Source: Pseudolachnospira sp964507035
Lineage (GTDB): Bacteria; Bacillota; Clostridia; Lachnospirales; Lachnospiraceae
Assembly: GCA_964507035.1 (NCBI GenBank)
Contig: CAZDOQ010000005.1
Location: 1 to 47,332 of the forward strand
Direction of reading: 5' to 3'
Length of the DNA stretch: 47,332 nt
Position 1 is the first letter of the stretch. Every line of letters starts with the position of its first letter. The position numbers were made by a program, and so were the translations under genes. This document shows, piece after piece, positions 23,605 to 32,953 of this stretch. A model generated the notes under the pieces. That model ran no database searches. It saw nothing but the letters and a program-made list of their open reading frames with translations, and was not told the origin of the DNA.

Positions 23605-24583
23605 CGCCCGTGAACAAGAACCTCTGGTCCAGGTGGAAGACCTTTGCCAGTATTTCCGGTTGTCCCGGCACAAAGTGCTGAAGGCTGTGGACCATGTCAG
23701 CTTTTATATCAACAAAGGTGAAACCCTGGGGCTGGTGGGGGAGAGCGGCTGCGGCAAGTCCACCACAGGGCGCTGCCTGGAGAAGCTTTATACTCCCAAC
23801 GCAGGTAAGGTCCTGTACAAGGGAAAGGATATTTTTTCCTATAACAAAGAGGAGGAGAAGCAGTTCCGGAAGGAAGTGCAGATGATCTTCCAGAATCCCC
23901 ACGCTTCCCTGAATCCCCGGATGACCGTGAAGGACATTGTGGGCAACGGCATGAAGATTCATGGGCTGGCCACGGACGCGGACCTGGATCAGAAGGTGGA
24001 GGCGCTGTTGAAAAAAGTGGGACTGAACCGGGATCACATGTCCCGTTTTCCCCATGAGTTTTCCGGCGGTCAGAAACAGCGGATCGGCATTGCCCGGGCC
24101 CTGGCGGTGAATCCGGAGTTCGTCATCTGTGACGAACCCATTTCCGCCCTGGACGTGTCCATTCAGGCCCAGGTGCTGAACATGCTGAAGGAGTTGCAGG
24201 AGGAGATGGGGCTCACCTATCTGTTCATTGCCCACGATCTGAGTGTGGTGAAATACGTGTCAGACCGGGTGGTTGTCATGTATCTGGGCACGGTGGTGGA
24301 GCAGGCGGAGTCGGAGGAACTGTATGAGAATCCGCTGCATCCCTACACCCAGGTGCTGCTGTCCTCCATTCCGGTGGCAGACCCGGAGATGGTCCGGAAA
24401 AATCAGCGGATTATGGTGGAGGGGGAGATCCCCAGCCCCGTGAATCCGGCGGATTGTTGCCGCTTTGCGAGCCGCTGCCCGTTGGCGGAGGACGTTTGCC
24501 GGCAGCATATGCCGCCGCTTCAGGAAGCCTCCCCGGAACATTTTGTGGCCTGCCATAAAGCGGGGCAGCAGATTGGCGTCTGA
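23597..24583 (+). CDS. oppF: Oligopeptide ABC transporter ATP-binding protein (OppF type)
   Basis: 328 residues from ATG 23597, overlapping oppD by 8 bp behind GAGGAGGAG; the longer open frame has no ribosome-binding site. It contains Walker A GESGCGKST, Q-loop FQNPHASLNP, signature FSGGQKQR, Walker B FVICDEPISALDVS and the HDLSVVKYVSDR switch. The C-terminal peptide-importer domain has CCRFASRCPLAEDVC. It forms a heterodimer with OppD. A weak terminator lies downstream, so this is the last gene of the operon. Confidence 0.95.
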   Translation: MSNAREQEPLVQVEDLCQYFRLSRHKVLKAVDHVSFYINKGETLGLVGESGCGKSTTGRCLEKLYTPNAGKVLYKGKDIFSYNKEEEKQFRKEVQMIFQNPHASLNPRMTVKDIVGNGMKIHGLATDADLDQKVEALLKKVGLNRDHMSRFPHEFSGGQKQRIGIARALAVNPEFVICDEPISALDVSIQAQVLNMLKELQEEMGLTYLFIAHDLSVVKYVSDRVVVMYLGTVVEQAESEELYENPLHPYTQVLLSSIPVADPEMVRKNQRIMVEGEIPSPVNPADCCRFASRCPLAEDVCRQHMPPLQEASPEHFVACHKAGQQIGV

Positions 24584-24635
24584 CCGGTGGGATGGTACCG
24601 GTCAGACAGCGAAAATAAAATACCAGGTCATGAGA

Positions 24636-24664
24636 AGGAGACCCCAGCGGCGGGTCTCCTCTTT
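24636..24664 (+). terminator. Probable terminator after oppF
   Basis: AGGAGACCC (24636-24644) pairs with GGGTCTCCT (24652-24660) around a 7-nt loop. The following T-run is weak (CTTTGT). Confidence 0.6.
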
Positions 24665-24929
24665 GTCTGCTGAGGCAGAGGTCTCTAACGGCCTTGGGAC
24701 CGTCATGGAAGAAAGGAAGGAGAATTTTAGCACAATCTTAGCGAAAGAAAAACCGGCAAAAAACCGGCATTTTTCCTGGGTTTGTTAGGAAAATCACAGG
24801 AAATTCTTCCAAACAGACGGAAAAAAACGAAAAAATTTTCTTTCATTATTAAAAAAAAAGGTGTAGGATAAGGGTTGAAATGCTGCTGTTTTGAAAGTAT
24901 GGACGGAAAGGACAGGGTGAGAGAGACGT
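24665..24929. promoter_or_regulatory. A/T-rich upstream region of the ATPase operon
   Basis: No gene is supported. It holds short CCGG repeats flanked by A- and T-runs near 24751-24775 and long A-tracts near 24825-24860. TTGAAA (24875-24880) with TATGGA (24898-24903) at 17-bp spacing, or TTTCAT (24841-24846) with TAGGAT (24864-24869), could be the promoter; neither is strong. Confidence 0.3.
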
Positions 24930-25241
24930 ATGGAAAATGTAATCAATAAACTCTCGGAGATTGAAGCCATTGCGTCCAAGATCATGGAGGCGGTGGCTGC
25001 CCGGAAGCAGGAAATCGCGGATCAGAAGGAAGCGGAAAAGAAGGCCTTTGACGCGCAGGCGGAGGCGGAACTCCAGCAGAAATTGGGGGAAGTCCGCGGG
25101 CAGTTGGAAGAGAAAAAGAGGGAAGAACTGGGGAAGCTTCAGGAGAGCGTGGAGCAGACTTCCCGGCAGATGGAGCAGGCGTTTGCGGCCCAGAAGGAAC
25201 AGCTGGCCCAGGAACTTTGTGAGAAGATCTTAGGGATGTGA
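24930..25241 (+). CDS. V/A-type ATPase peripheral-stalk subunit (G/H-like)
   Basis: 103 residues, almost entirely alpha-helical and charged, rich in Glu, Lys, Gln and Ala. It begins MENVINKLSEIEAIASKI and looks like a long coiled coil. Its position as first gene of the ATPase operon and its size match the small stalk subunit (often called G or H) that pairs with subunit E as a stator. There are no catalytic motifs, so the call rests on composition and context. The next gene starts 4 bp after its stop codon. Confidence 0.75.
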   Translation: MENVINKLSEIEAIASKIMEAVAARKQEIADQKEAEKKAFDAQAEAELQQKLGEVRGQLEEKKREELGKLQESVEQTSRQMEQAFAAQKEQLAQELCEKILGM

Positions 25242-25245
25242 TGGT

Positions 25246-26289
25246 ATGGGAAATTTGTTATCCTACAGCGGCCTGACCACCAAGATCCGGGCCATGGAGA
25301 GCCGTCTGATGAATGTTCCCCAGTTCCGGGAGATCTCGGAGATGACGACGGTAGCCCAGGTGGTGGGATATTTGAAACAGCAACCCGGGTTTCAAAAACT
25401 CTGGGCGGATGTCAACGAGGAATCGCTGCGGCGGAATGACGTGGAGTATCTGCTTCGGAGGAGCATCTATCAGGATTTTGCCCGGATCTACCACTTTGCC
25501 AATCCAAAACAGCGAACCTTCCTGGACCTCTATTTTAAGCGCTATGAGATTGTGGCCATGAAGCAGTGCATGAGCAACATCTTTGACCACCGGGATGTGG
25601 TGCTGGATCTGTCCATGTTTGTGGCGTTTTTCAAACGCCATTCCCGGCTGAACCTGGAAAAGCTGACGGCTTCCGCCACCATGGAAGAGTTTGTGGAGAA
25701 CCTCCGGGGCAGCGAGTATTACCCCATTTTGAACCGCCTGAAAAACAGTATGGAACATCCCCTGGTCTTTGACTATGGCATGGCGCTGGATCAATACTAT
25801 TTCGCCCGGATCTGGAAGGTGAAAGACAAGCTGTTTCAAGGGTTGGACCGGCGGGAGATGACGGAGACCTACGGACGGAAGTTCGATATGCTCAAGGTCA
25901 ACTGGATCTACCGTTCCAAACGGTATTACCACATGGAACCCAATCAAATCTATTCTCTGCTGATTCCCATGCGCTGCAAGCTGAGCCGGGAAGAAATCCG
26001 CAGCATGGTGGAAGCGGAGACTCCGGAAGAGATCCGGGAGATCCTGGGGCGGTCCTATTACGGGAAGTACCAGGATAAGATAGACGGGGATAACCTGGAG
26101 TCGGCATACGTGTATATCCTTCGGGATATTCTGGAAAAGGAATCCCGGCGGAATCCTCACTCGGTGGCGGTGATGTATTCCTATCTCTACCACAAAGAAC
26201 ATGAGGTGAACCGGCTGACCACGGCAGTGGAATGCGTTCGCTATGGGATCCGCCCGGAGGAGACCATGCAGTATGTGATGAGGAGCTAG
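25246..26289 (+). CDS. V/A-type ATPase subunit C (central-stalk socket)
   Basis: 347 residues, all-helical, with no membrane segment. It resembles the V-ATPase C/d subunit, which forms a funnel joining the rotor shaft (D/F) to the membrane ring of K subunits. Consistent features are the early LMNVPQFREI region and regularly spaced Tyr/Arg-rich helices. The ribosome-binding site is weak, so translation probably depends on coupling to the gene just upstream. The subunit name follows bacterial V-ATPase usage. Confidence 0.88.
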   Translation: MGNLLSYSGLTTKIRAMESRLMNVPQFREISEMTTVAQVVGYLKQQPGFQKLWADVNEESLRRNDVEYLLRRSIYQDFARIYHFANPKQRTFLDLYFKRYEIVAMKQCMSNIFDHRDVVLDLSMFVAFFKRHSRLNLEKLTASATMEEFVENLRGSEYYPILNRLKNSMEHPLVFDYGMALDQYYFARIWKVKDKLFQGLDRREMTETYGRKFDMLKVNWIYRSKRYYHMEPNQIYSLLIPMRCKLSREEIRSMVEAETPEEIREILGRSYYGKYQDKIDGDNLESAYVYILRDILEKESRRNPHSVAVMYSYLYHKEHEVNRLTTAVECVRYGIRPEETMQYVMRS

Positions 26290-26300
26290 GAGGGACAGAC

Positions 26301-28277
26301 ATGATCGTAAAAATGAAGTTTCTGAGCATCACGGGTCCCAAGGAAGACATTGACCGGGTGGTGAATCAGTATTTGTCAAAATATGAGATTCACCTGGAGA
26401 ATGCTCTGGCCCAGCTGTCTCAGGTCCGGCACCTGACCCCCTATATTCAGACCAATCCCTACCGGGAGGCCTTGAACAAAGCCAACGAGTATATCAAGGC
26501 TCTTGGGATGGAAACCGGGGAGCCGGAGCCTATGGAGGTGGGGGACGCCCTGACGCTGATTGAGCGGCTGGATCAATCTCTGAAGGAAAACAAGGAGAAG
26601 CGTTCCAAGCTGGAGACAGAGAAATCCAAGGTGAAGGAGACCCTCCGGTCCCTGGAGCCTTTCCGGGGGCTGCCGGAGAGCATGATGGTGATGTTGAACT
26701 ACCGCTTCATCCACTGCCGTTTTGGCCGGATTGGGCGGGAGTTCTACAGCAATTTTGAACAGTACGTCTATGACAGTGTGGACACGGTTTTTTACAAGAG
26801 CCACACGGATGAAAACTATGTGTGGGGCATCTACTTTGCCCCCCGGCCTCAGATCCACAAGGTGGACGCGGTGCTGTCCTCCATGCACTTTGAGCGGCTG
26901 TTCATCTCCGAGGAGTTTGATCAATATACCGGCACCGTGGAGGACGCCTACCATGAAAAGACGGCGGCTCTCCAGGACATTCTCCAGAAGATTCAGGAGT
27001 GCCGCAACGAAGCCGCCGGCATTCTCCACACAGAAGCGGCCCGGCTGATCTCCGCCCAGGAATGCTTGAACGCCCTTTCTGTAAACTTTGATGTCCGGAA
27101 GGTGGCGGCCTGTGTCAAGGAAAAGCGGGATACCTTCTATATCCTCTGCGGCTGGATGGCGGAGAAAGACGCCGCCCGCTTCCAGGCAGAGGTGGAAGAT
27201 GATGACAAACTGTTCTGCGTCATTGGGGACGGCAAGGACCAGATCCACTGCAAACCGCCGACCAAGCTGAAAAATCCCCGGATCTTCAAGCCCTTTGAGA
27301 TGTTTGTCCGCATGTACGGGCTGCCGGATTACCGGGAGTTGGACCCCACCATTTTTATGGCGCTGACCTACACCTTTATCTTTGGAGCCATGTTTGGAGA
27401 CGTGGGCCAGGGGCTGGTGCTGGCAGTGGGAGGCTTCCTCCTGTATCACTTTAAGAAAATGGACCTGGCGGCCATTGTGGGAACCGCGGGGATCTTTTCC
27501 GCCATCTTCGGTTTTATGTTCGGCAGCGTCTTTGGATTTGAGGACATTTTGGAGCCCATCTGGCTGCGGCCCATGAACGCCATGATGAGCGTGCCCCTGA
27601 TCGGCCGGCTGAACACTGTGTTTGTGGTGGCCATCGGCTTCGGCATGTGCCTGATCCTCTTGACCATGGTCTTCCATATCATCAACGGCGTCAAATCCAA
27701 GGACCCGGAGAACATCTGGTTTGACACCAACGCGGTGGCGGGACTGGTGTTTTACGGCTCCCTGGTGGCCGTGATCGGATTGATTATGACCGGCCGCACC
27801 CTGCCGGGGGCGGTGGTGCTGGTGGTGATGTTCGGACTGCCCCTGGTGGTCATCTTCCTGAAAGAGCCCCTGACGGCCCTGGTGGAGAAGAAAAAGGACA
27901 AGATCGAGGGCGGCAAGGTCATGTTTGTGGTCCAGGGCTTCTTTGAGATGTTTGAGGTATTGCTGAGTTATTTCTCCAATACCCTTTCCTTTGTCCGGAT
28001 CGGAGCCTTCGCCGTGAGCCATGCGGCCATGATGAGCGTGGTGCTGACCCTGGCCGGAGCGGAAAACGGCTCTTCTCCCAACTGGATTGTGGTGGTGCTG
28101 GGGAATCTGCTGGTCTGTGCGCTGGAAGGGCTGATCGTGGGCATTCAGGTACTCCGTCTGGAATACTATGAGATGTTAAGCCGTTTTTATAAGGGCGCAG
28201 GAAAAGAATTTGTCCCGTTCTTGTACCGGAGGAAACAGAACAGGAAGACGGAACATTCATATACAACGCACAAATAA
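26301..28277 (+). CDS. V/A-type ATPase subunit I (a-type stator)
   Basis: 658 residues from ATG 26301 behind TAGGAGGGACAGAC. The N-terminal 360 residues are cytoplasmic, with long coiled-coil stretches, and attach to the E/G stalks. The C-terminal half has about seven or eight transmembrane helices. YTFIFGAMFGDVGQGL marks the start, and FSNTLSFVRIGAFAVSHAAM carries the essential arginine (in SFVRIG) that faces the rotor ring. It provides the ion half-channels. The segment joining helices near 545-565 is rich in Lys/Glu and probably cytosolic. Confidence 0.95.
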   Translation: MIVKMKFLSITGPKEDIDRVVNQYLSKYEIHLENALAQLSQVRHLTPYIQTNPYREALNKANEYIKALGMETGEPEPMEVGDALTLIERLDQSLKENKEKRSKLETEKSKVKETLRSLEPFRGLPESMMVMLNYRFIHCRFGRIGREFYSNFEQYVYDSVDTVFYKSHTDENYVWGIYFAPRPQIHKVDAVLSSMHFERLFISEEFDQYTGTVEDAYHEKTAALQDILQKIQECRNEAAGILHTEAARLISAQECLNALSVNFDVRKVAACVKEKRDTFYILCGWMAEKDAARFQAEVEDDDKLFCVIGDGKDQIHCKPPTKLKNPRIFKPFEMFVRMYGLPDYRELDPTIFMALTYTFIFGAMFGDVGQGLVLAVGGFLLYHFKKMDLAAIVGTAGIFSAIFGFMFGSVFGFEDILEPIWLRPMNAMMSVPLIGRLNTVFVVAIGFGMCLILLTMVFHIINGVKSKDPENIWFDTNAVAGLVFYGSLVAVIGLIMTGRTLPGAVVLVVMFGLPLVVIFLKEPLTALVEKKKDKIEGGKVMFVVQGFFEMFEVLLSYFSNTLSFVRIGAFAVSHAAMMSVVLTLAGAENGSSPNWIVVVLGNLLVCALEGLIVGIQVLRLEYYEMLSRFYKGAGKEFVPFLYRRKQNRKTEHSYTTHK

Positions 28278-28316
28278 TACAGATCAAAGAAAAATGAAAA
28301 AGTAGGAGGCTTTGTC

Positions 28317-28760
28317 ATGACAACTTTGGCTATGGCGACACTGGCGATTGCACTGGTTTTGAGTATTCTGGTACCCTTTGGCGTATTTCTGAAAGGACGG
28401 CGGACCAAGGGGCGTTACAAGGCGGCGCTGGGCGCTAACGTGTTTCTGTTCTTTGGAGCCCTGCTGATTGCGGCGGTGGTGCTGTTCGGCGGCGCGGACC
28501 CGGCAATGGCTGAGGAGACGGCGGAGGCGGCTTCCTCCGCAGGACTGGCCACAGGCATGGGCTATCTGGCGGCGGCTCTGGTGACGGGCCTGTCTTGTAT
28601 CGGCGGCGGTATCGCTGTGGCCAGCGCAGCCAGCGCGGCGCTGGGCGCCATCAGCGAGGATCAGTCGGTTCTGGGTAAATCCCTGATCTTTGTGGGCCTG
28701 GCAGAAGGCGTGGCTCTGTACGGCCTGATCATTTCCTTCATGATCCTGGGTCAGCTATAA
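28317..28760 (+). CDS. V/A-type ATPase subunit K (rotor ring proteolipid), apparent precursor form
   Basis: 147 residues with four hydrophobic segments, but only the second pair (about 79-103 and 118-145) looks like an ion-translocating c-type hairpin, with a GGGIAVASAASAALGAI glycine/alanine face and the carboxylate Glu130 in GLAEGVALYG. The first pair (about 4-25 and 40-59) lacks these motifs and ends in ADPAMA-EE, which resembles a signal-peptidase site. Thermus AtpK is made as a precursor with a single hairpin, so a similar removable leader is plausible. No obvious Gln sodium ligand is visible, so the coupling ion is uncertain. Confidence 0.93.
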   Translation: MTTLAMATLAIALVLSILVPFGVFLKGRRTKGRYKAALGANVFLFFGALLIAAVVLFGGADPAMAEETAEAASSAGLATGMGYLAAALVTGLSCIGGGIAVASAASAALGAISEDQSVLGKSLIFVGLAEGVALYGLIISFMILGQL

Positions 28761-28777
28761 GAAGGTGAGGCGGACGG

Positions 28778-29083
28778 ATGAAGATGTTTCTGATCAGCGA
28801 CAACGGGGATACTCTCACCGGCATGCGCTTGGCCGGCGTGGAGGGCGTTGTGGTGCGGACCCGGGAGGAGCTGCGGGAGGCATTGGAAAAAGCTCTGGCA
28901 GATAAGGATCTGGGGATCCTGCTGCTCATGGAGCGGTTTGGGCGGGAGTTTCCGGAGCTCATTGACGATGTGAAACTCCACCGCCGCCTGCCCCTGATCG
29001 TGGAGATTCCGGATCGCCACGGGACCGGCCGGGCGCTGGATTTTATTACCTATGTCAATGAGGCCATTGGGCTGAAGCTGTAG
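28778..29083 (+). CDS. V/A-type ATPase subunit F
   Basis: 101 residues with the alternating alpha/beta pattern of subunit F: an N-terminal FLISDNGDTLTGMRLAGV, a central DLGILLLMERF and a late LPLIVEIPDRHG. It binds subunit D in the central rotating shaft and modulates ATP hydrolysis. The ribosome-binding site is GAAGGTGAGG. It lies between K and E, as in other bacterial V-ATPase operons. Confidence 0.93.
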   Translation: MKMFLISDNGDTLTGMRLAGVEGVVVRTREELREALEKALADKDLGILLLMERFGREFPELIDDVKLHRRLPLIVEIPDRHGTGRALDFITYVNEAIGLKL

Positions 29084-29133
29084 GCTCTGACGGCAGGAGG
29101 CAGGTTACAGAATCAGGAAGAAAGGTGATCGGT

Positions 29134-29721
29134 ATGACAATGGAAGAAAAACTGCAGCATTTTTATGAGGTTTCCGTGGAGAACGCCAAGGAGGAAGCCA
29201 AGCAGGCAGTGAAGGAATATGAGCAGGTGCTGGAGGCTTCCCTGGAGGAACACCGGCAGGCCAAAAAACGTCAGATGGAGATGGAACTGGCGGCAGAGAC
29301 GGACAACGCCAGACGGCAGATGAATAGGACCCTTTCCACCGAACAGATGCGGATCCGCAAGCAGCTCTCCCAAAAGCAGGATCAGATGAAGGAGGAGCTC
29401 TTTGCCGGCGTGTCTTCCCGTCTGGCGGCGTTCCGGGAGACGTCTGAGTACTCCCGGTATTTGGAGCGGAAGGCACAAGAAGCCCGGAACTTTGCCGGGG
29501 AAGATGAACTGATCCTCACCCTGGGCGCCGGGGACGCCGGGCTGGCCCAGACCCTGAGCGCCCTGACCGGCGGAAAGGTGGAAGTGGCGTCGGAGGATTT
29601 TGGCGGAGGCCTTCGGGCGGTGATCCCCTCCAAGAATATTCTCATGGACAACACCTTTGATTCCCTCGTTCAGGAGGAGAAGGAGGCATTTACCTTTGAC
29701 GGGAGGGTGCTTCATGGCTAA
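29134..29721 (+). CDS. V/A-type ATPase subunit E (peripheral stalk)
   Basis: 195 residues from ATG 29134, placed after GAAAGGTG; GTG 29125 is an alternative. The N-terminal 110 residues are a long charged coiled coil. A compact C-terminal domain has the GGLRAVIPSKNILMDNTFDSL ending seen in subunit E. It forms the stator stalk with the small G/H-like subunit and holds the A3B3 head. Its last 8 bp overlap the subunit A gene. Confidence 0.92.
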   Translation: MTMEEKLQHFYEVSVENAKEEAKQAVKEYEQVLEASLEEHRQAKKRQMEMELAAETDNARRQMNRTLSTEQMRIRKQLSQKQDQMKEELFAGVSSRLAAFRETSEYSRYLERKAQEARNFAGEDELILTLGAGDAGLAQTLSALTGGKVEVASEDFGGGLRAVIPSKNILMDNTFDSLVQEEKEAFTFDGRVLHG

Positions 29722-31480
29722 GACAGGAGTGATCTACGGGGTCAACGGCCCCGTTATCTATCTGAAAGGCGACACCGGCTTTCAGATGGCGGAGATGGTG
29801 TATGTGGGAGAAGACCGGCTGGTGGGCGAGGTGATCTCCCTGAAGAAAGACACCACCACCATCCAGGTGTTTGAGGACACCACCGGCCTAAAACCGGGGG
29901 AGACGGTGACAGCCCCCGGAAACGCCATCTCCGTACTGCTGGGGCCCGGGATCCTGCACAACATTTTTGACGGTATTGAGCGGCCGCTGGGGGAGATCGC
30001 CCGGAAGTCCGGCCAGTATATCTCCCGGGGCGTCAGCGTGGACTCCCTGGATACAGAGAAAAAGTGGGAAACCCATGTGACGGTGCAGGTGGGGGATCAG
30101 GTCCAGGGCGGCGCCATCATCGCAGAAGCGCCGGAGACCCCCTCCATTGTCCACAAGTCCATGATTCCCCCGAACCTTTCCGGAACCGTGGTGCAGGCGG
30201 CGCCGGACGGCTTCTACACGGTGACGGAACCCATTGTGGTGGTGCGCACTGCCGCGGGCAAGGAGGTACCGGTGTGTCTGGCCCAAAAATGGCCCATCCG
30301 GGTGCCCCGGCCGGTGGCAAAACGCTTCCCGGCCAGCAAGCCTCTGATCACAGGCCAGCGGATCCTGGACACCTTATTCCCCATTGCCAAGGGGGGAACC
30401 GCGGCGGTGCCCGGCGGATTTGGAACCGGCAAGACCATGACCCAGCACCAGATAGCCAAGTGGTCCAATGCGGATATCATCATCTATATCGGCTGCGGAG
30501 AGCGGGGCAATGAGATGACCCAGGTGCTGGAGGAGTTTGGGGAACTGACGGATCCCCGGACCGGCAATCTGCTGATGGACCGGACTTCTCTGATCGCCAA
30601 TACCTCCAACATGCCGGTGGCAGCCCGGGAGGCTTCCATCTACACCGGCGTGACATTGGCAGAATATTACCGGGATATGGGATACGACGTGGCTGTCATG
30701 GCAGACTCCACCTCCCGTTGGGCCGAGGCGCTCCGGGAACTGTCCGGCCGTCTGGAGGAGATGCCGGCGGAGGAAGGCTTCCCGGCCTACCTGGCTTCCC
30801 GGCTGTCCGCTTTCTACGAGCGGGCCGGAGACGTGGAAAATTTAAACGGCACGGAGGGCTCCGTGTCCATCATCGGCGCCGTGTCTCCCCAGGGCGGCGA
30901 CTTTTCCGAGCCGGTGACCCAGAACACCAGGCGGTTCGTCCGCTGCTTCTGGGGCCTGGACAAATCTCTGGCCTATGCCAGGCACTATCCGGCCATCCAC
31001 TGGCTCACCAGCTACAGCGAGTATCTGGGGGATCTGGCCTTCTGGTATAAGGAGAACGTGTCTCCCAAGTTTGTGGACGACCGGAACCAGATTTTGGCCA
31101 TCCTCAACAAAGAGAGCAGTCTCATGGAGATCGTGAAGCTCATTGGCAGCGACGTGCTGCCGGACGACCAGAAGTTGACCCTGGAGATCGCCCGGGTGGT
31201 GCGGCTGGGCTTCCTGCAGCAGAACGTCTTCCACCAGGCGGATACCTGCGTGCCCATGCAGAAGCAGTTCCTGATGATGGAGATCATTCTGTATCTCTAT
31301 CAGAAATCCAAGGAGCTGGTGGCCATGGGAATGCCCATGTCGGTGTTAAAGAGCGAAGATATCTTTGAGAAGATCATCTCCATCAAATATGACGTTCCCA
31401 ACGACCACCTGGAAATGTTGGACGACTACCGGCAGCAGGTGGATGCGTTTTATGATGCGGTCCTGAAGAAGAACGCATAG
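29714..31480 (+). CDS. V/A-type ATPase catalytic subunit A
   Basis: 588 residues from ATG 29714, overlapping subunit E. The N-terminal beta-barrel is followed by the A-specific bulge region and the nucleotide-binding domain with P-loop GGFGTGKTM, catalytic region IGCGERGNEM (glutamate general base) and ADSTSRWAEALRE. The C-terminal helical domain completes the hexamer contact. Three copies alternate with B to hydrolyse or make ATP. The P-loop reads GGFGTGKT instead of the GPFGSGKT common in V-ATPases. Confidence 0.97.
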   Translation: MAKTGVIYGVNGPVIYLKGDTGFQMAEMVYVGEDRLVGEVISLKKDTTTIQVFEDTTGLKPGETVTAPGNAISVLLGPGILHNIFDGIERPLGEIARKSGQYISRGVSVDSLDTEKKWETHVTVQVGDQVQGGAIIAEAPETPSIVHKSMIPPNLSGTVVQAAPDGFYTVTEPIVVVRTAAGKEVPVCLAQKWPIRVPRPVAKRFPASKPLITGQRILDTLFPIAKGGTAAVPGGFGTGKTMTQHQIAKWSNADIIIYIGCGERGNEMTQVLEEFGELTDPRTGNLLMDRTSLIANTSNMPVAAREASIYTGVTLAEYYRDMGYDVAVMADSTSRWAEALRELSGRLEEMPAEEGFPAYLASRLSAFYERAGDVENLNGTEGSVSIIGAVSPQGGDFSEPVTQNTRRFVRCFWGLDKSLAYARHYPAIHWLTSYSEYLGDLAFWYKENVSPKFVDDRNQILAILNKESSLMEIVKLIGSDVLPDDQKLTLEIARVVRLGFLQQNVFHQADTCVPMQKQFLMMEIILYLYQKSKELVAMGMPMSVLKSEDIFEKIISIKYDVPNDHLEMLDDYRQQVDAFYDAVLKKNA

Positions 31481-31528
31481 GGGAACGAAATGCCGCTGCC
31501 AGCACGGCAGGCAGAAGGGAGAAGAGAT

Positions 31529-32935
31529 ATGCCCATTGAATATTTGGGACTCAGTGAGATCAACGGTCCTCTGGTGGTGCTGGAGGACGTGAAAAATGCT
31601 TCATACGACGAGATCGTGGAGTTCTACATGGAGGACGGCAACAAAAAGCTGGGCCGGATCGTGGAAATCTACGAGGACAAAGCGGTGATCCAGGTGTTTG
31701 AGGGGACGGAAAACATGTCCCTGCAGAACACCCACACCAGGCCCACCGGCCATCCCATGGAGGTGGATCTATCCCTGGATATTCTGGGGCGGACCTTCAA
31801 CGGGATTGGAGAAGTGATTGACGGTCTGGGGCCCATTATCCCGGAGGTGCGCCGGAACGTCAACGGCCTGCCCTTAAATCCGATGACCCGGGAGTATCCC
31901 CGGAACTATATCAGCACAGGTATTTCTGCCATCGACGGCCTGACCACCCTGATCCGGGGCCAGAAGCTTCCGATCTTTTCCGGAAACGGCCTGCCCCATG
32001 ACCAGCTGGCGGCCCAGATTGTCCAGCAGGCCTCTCTGGGCGGAGACAGCGATGAGAAGTTTGCCATTGTCTTTGCGGCCATGGGCGTCAAGTACGACGT
32101 GGCAGAGTTTTTCCGCCGGACCTTTGATGAGAGCGGGGTTTCGGACCATGTGGTCATGTATCTGAACCTGGCCAACGACCCGGTGGTGGAGCGGCTGCTC
32201 ACCCCCAAGGTGGCCCTCACCGCCGCAGAGTACCTGGCCTTTGACAAGGGCATGCACATCCTGGTGATTCTGACGGATATCACCTCCTTTGCCGAGGCCA
32301 TGCGGGAGGTCTCCTCCTCCAAGGGAGAGATCCCGTCCCGGAAAGGCTACCCGGGCTATCTCTACAGCGAACTGGCCGCCCTCTATGAGCGGGCTGGCAT
32401 TGTCCGGGGAATGGACGGATCCGTGACCCAGATTCCCATTTTGACCATGCCCGGGGATGATATCACCCATCCCATTCCGGATCTGACCGGCTATATCACC
32501 GAAGGACAGATTGTGCTGGAGCGCTCCCTCCACAGCCAGGCCATCTATCCGCCCATCAACGTGCTGCCGTCCCTGTCCCGTCTGATGAAGGACGGCATTG
32601 GCGCCGGCTACACCAGAGAGGACCATCAGGATGTGGCCAACCAGCTGTTTTCCTGCTACGCCAAGGTGGGGGATGCCCGGGCGCTGGCCTCGGTCATCGG
32701 CGAGGATGAACTGCCGCCGCTGGATAAAAAATATCTGGAGTTTGGCGCCGCCTTTGAACAGCGGTTTGTGGGCCAGAAGCCCACGGAAAACCGGACCATA
32801 GAGCAGACTCTGGATCTGGGGTGGGAACTTCTTCGGATGCTGCCCCAGGAGGAACTGGACCGGATCGACACCAAGATCCTGGACAAATACTATGCTCCGG
32901 AGAAGAGCGGCGCTTCCGCCGCCCAGGCGGAGTAA
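31529..32935 (+). CDS. V/A-type ATPase non-catalytic subunit B
   Basis: 468 residues from ATG 31529, behind AGGGAGAAGAG; the in-frame ATG at 31490 is poorly placed and adds 13 unconserved residues. It starts MPIEYLGLSEINGPL, as expected of B. It lacks a canonical P-loop (the position reads SGNGLPHDQLAAQI), which is diagnostic for the non-catalytic subunit. The ILTDITSFAEAMREV and SQIP-like segments line the nucleotide site. It alternates with A in the head of the ATPase. Confidence 0.97.
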   Translation: MPIEYLGLSEINGPLVVLEDVKNASYDEIVEFYMEDGNKKLGRIVEIYEDKAVIQVFEGTENMSLQNTHTRPTGHPMEVDLSLDILGRTFNGIGEVIDGLGPIIPEVRRNVNGLPLNPMTREYPRNYISTGISAIDGLTTLIRGQKLPIFSGNGLPHDQLAAQIVQQASLGGDSDEKFAIVFAAMGVKYDVAEFFRRTFDESGVSDHVVMYLNLANDPVVERLLTPKVALTAAEYLAFDKGMHILVILTDITSFAEAMREVSSSKGEIPSRKGYPGYLYSELAALYERAGIVRGMDGSVTQIPILTMPGDDITHPIPDLTGYITEGQIVLERSLHSQAIYPPINVLPSLSRLMKDGIGAGYTREDHQDVANQLFSCYAKVGDARALASVIGEDELPPLDKKYLEFGAAFEQRFVGQKPTENRTIEQTLDLGWELLRMLPQEELDRIDTKILDKYYAPEKSGASAAQAE

Positions 32936-32953
32936 AGGGAAGGGGGAGCGTGT

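Noticed and set aside
26376..28022. Minus-strand open frame of 548 codons opposite subunit I
   Set aside because: Same artefact of codon bias; His/Gln/Asp-rich translation without domains.
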